A stretch of 64,000 bases of DNA from Lysinibacillus antri (GTDB taxonomy: Bacteria > Bacillota > Bacilli > Bacillales_A > Planococcaceae). The DNA is taken from the NCBI RefSeq assembly GCF_003977595.1, contig NZ_RYYR01000010.1, positions 1 to 64,000 on the forward strand. Direction: 5' to 3'. The notes beneath the pieces are model-generated. The model made no database searches. It was not told the DNA's origin and saw only the letters and a list, made by a program, of their open reading frames with translations. Positions 62,987-64,000 of this stretch are shown here, piece after piece; positions within the stretch are counted from its first letter, which is position 1; every line of letters begins with the position of its first letter. The translations under genes and the position numbers were made by a program.

Positions 62987-64000
62987 ATGAGTCCGTTATT
63001 AATTGCAAACTGGGTGTTCTTCGTAGCGGTTGTACTGTATGCATTAGGATTGTTTATCTATTTATTGAAAACACGAACAGCATACGTCAAGCTAGGAAAA
63101 AAAGAAGAGTTCAATGAAAGTATAAAAGAACGACTCGAAAAAATTTGGGTCAACGTATTTGGACAATCTAAACTATTAAAAGATAAAAAAAGTGGATTTA
63201 TTCATGTTTTATTTTTCTATGGATTCCTACTTGTTCAATTAGGGGCAATTGATTTTATCTGGAAAGGGTTGGCTCCAGAATCACATTTACCATTAGGTCC
63301 GCTATATGAAGTGTTTACTTTGTTTGAAGAAATTGTCGCGGTTGTCATTTTAGTTGCAGTGTTTGGCGCATTTTATCGCCGTTATATTGAAAAATTAGTT
63401 CGATTAAAACGCGGTTGGAAAAATGGACTCGTATTAATCTTTATCGGTGGATTAATGGTGACAACGTTAATCGGTAACGGAATGGGCATTATTTGGCATG
63501 GACATGGCTTTACTGGAAGCGAACCAATTGCATCCGGTATTGCTGCAATCTTTGGCTTTTTATCATCTGAAGTTGCCACAGCAGGATTTTACGTGATGTG
63601 GTGGGCGCATCTACTAATTTTGTTAACATTCTTAGTATATGTACCACAATCAAAACACTTCCATTTAATTTCAGGTCCAGTCAATGTGTACTTTAACCGT
63701 TTAGACCGTGCCGGAACGCTTCGCCCAATTAATTTTGAGGAAATGGAAGAGGCAGAAGATGAAGAAGAAATGCCTTCATTCGGTGTTGGCAAAGTAACTG
63801 ATTTCACACAAAAACAATTAATTGATTTATATGCTTGTGTGGAATGTGGCCGTTGTACGAATATGTGTCCTGCAACGGGTACAGGGAAGATGCTTTCACC
63901 TATGGATTTAATCGTAAAGTTACGCGATCACTTAACAAATACAGGCGCAGTAGCTACAAAACAAAAGCCTTGGGTACCAGCATTTGCCTTTAACAATACA
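62987..64000 (+). CDS. fadF: FadF-like Fe-S oxidoreductase, incomplete at window end
   Basis: First 338 codons of an open frame that runs off the window. The N-terminal half has about five membrane segments like a nitrate-reductase gamma/heterodisulfide-reductase membrane domain; then a ferredoxin-type cluster CVECGRCTNMCP near residue 283. It resembles B. subtilis FadF (YwjF), thought to pass electrons from acyl-CoA dehydrogenases to the quinone pool. ATG with AAAGGAGGA. Upstream operator suggests FadR control. Confidence 0.87.
   Translation, partial: MSPLLIANWVFFVAVVLYALGLFIYLLKTRTAYVKLGKKEEFNESIKERLEKIWVNVFGQSKLLKDKKSGFIHVLFFYGFLLVQLGAIDFIWKGLAPESHLPLGPLYEVFTLFEEIVAVVILVAVFGAFYRRYIEKLVRLKRGWKNGLVLIFIGGLMVTTLIGNGMGIIWHGHGFTGSEPIASGIAAIFGFLSSEVATAGFYVMWWAHLLILLTFLVYVPQSKHFHLISGPVNVYFNRLDRAGTLRPINFEEMEEAEDEEEMPSFGVGKVTDFTQKQLIDLYACVECGRCTNMCPATGTGKMLSPMDLIVKLRDHLTNTGAVATKQKPWVPAFAFNNT

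Overview
The window is about 64 kb of low-GC, AT-rich DNA from an endospore-forming Firmicute. The best fit is a Planococcaceae member close to Lysinibacillus, Solibacillus or Ureibacillus. This rests on Bacillus-type gene content and order, on strong AAGGAGG-type ribosome binding sites with frequent TTG and GTG starts, and on sporulation genes (gerQ, a broken cwlJ, rsfA, pbpG). The right half follows the B. subtilis ywd-ywf-ywh-ywi-ywj order: pdxK, ung, ywdI, ywdK, gerQ, hemQ, lipL, rsfA, ywfO, ywhB, ywhD, pbpG, speB, ywiB, argS, fadF. No rRNA, tRNA, prophage, insertion sequence or CRISPR array was found.

Layout. 0.1-4.0 kb: Fur-boxed iron-uptake operon efeO-efeB-efeU on the minus strand. 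4.2-5.2 kb: two-P-loop ATPase. 5.5-10.7 kb: methionine-salvage pair mtnE-like and mtnU, separated by an unexplained ATP-grasp plus Mur-ligase cassette. 11-16.6 kb: two CPBP membrane proteases, a NarL-type two-component system, a short-chain dehydrogenase and a NERD protein. 16.8-19.6 kb: orphan amino-acid binding lipoprotein, nicotinamidase and SDR-type threonine dehydrogenase. 19.7-25.9 kb: T-box-controlled trpDCFBA plus a second trpB, without trpE. 26-29.8 kb: queT, and a trpXYZ-type ABC transporter behind tandem palindromic operators. 30-35.5 kb: ilvA, a YjiH-family membrane protein, the bacillithiol pair bshB2/yojF, and pdxK. 35.7-51 kb: the ywd/ywf/ywh block. 51.3-57.1 kb: ywiB-argS, then a MerR-controlled acyl-CoA synthetase and acyl-CoA dehydrogenase. 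57.4-61.8 kb: a SfnB/DszC-like flavoprotein in an operon with a cystine-type ABC importer. 62-64 kb: corrinoid adenosyltransferase and the start of fadF, which runs off the end.

The most unusual pattern lies between genes. Five spacers carry arrays of short words repeated at exactly 21-bp spacing. Each array uses its own core word, but the arrays share one architecture and all lie just downstream of a stop codon. The largest has 17 units and contains seven perfect copies of a 42-bp double unit. Other leads are the ATP-grasp/Mur-ligase cassette splitting mtnE from mtnU, a cwlJ allele with three in-frame nonsense codons next to intact gerQ, and a 119-bp repeat present twice in opposite orientation 31 kb apart. 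Two further leads are the paired operators before trpXYZ and a palindrome filling the 19-bp spacer of the MerR-controlled promoter. All family assignments come from reading the sequence against remembered families; no database search was run.
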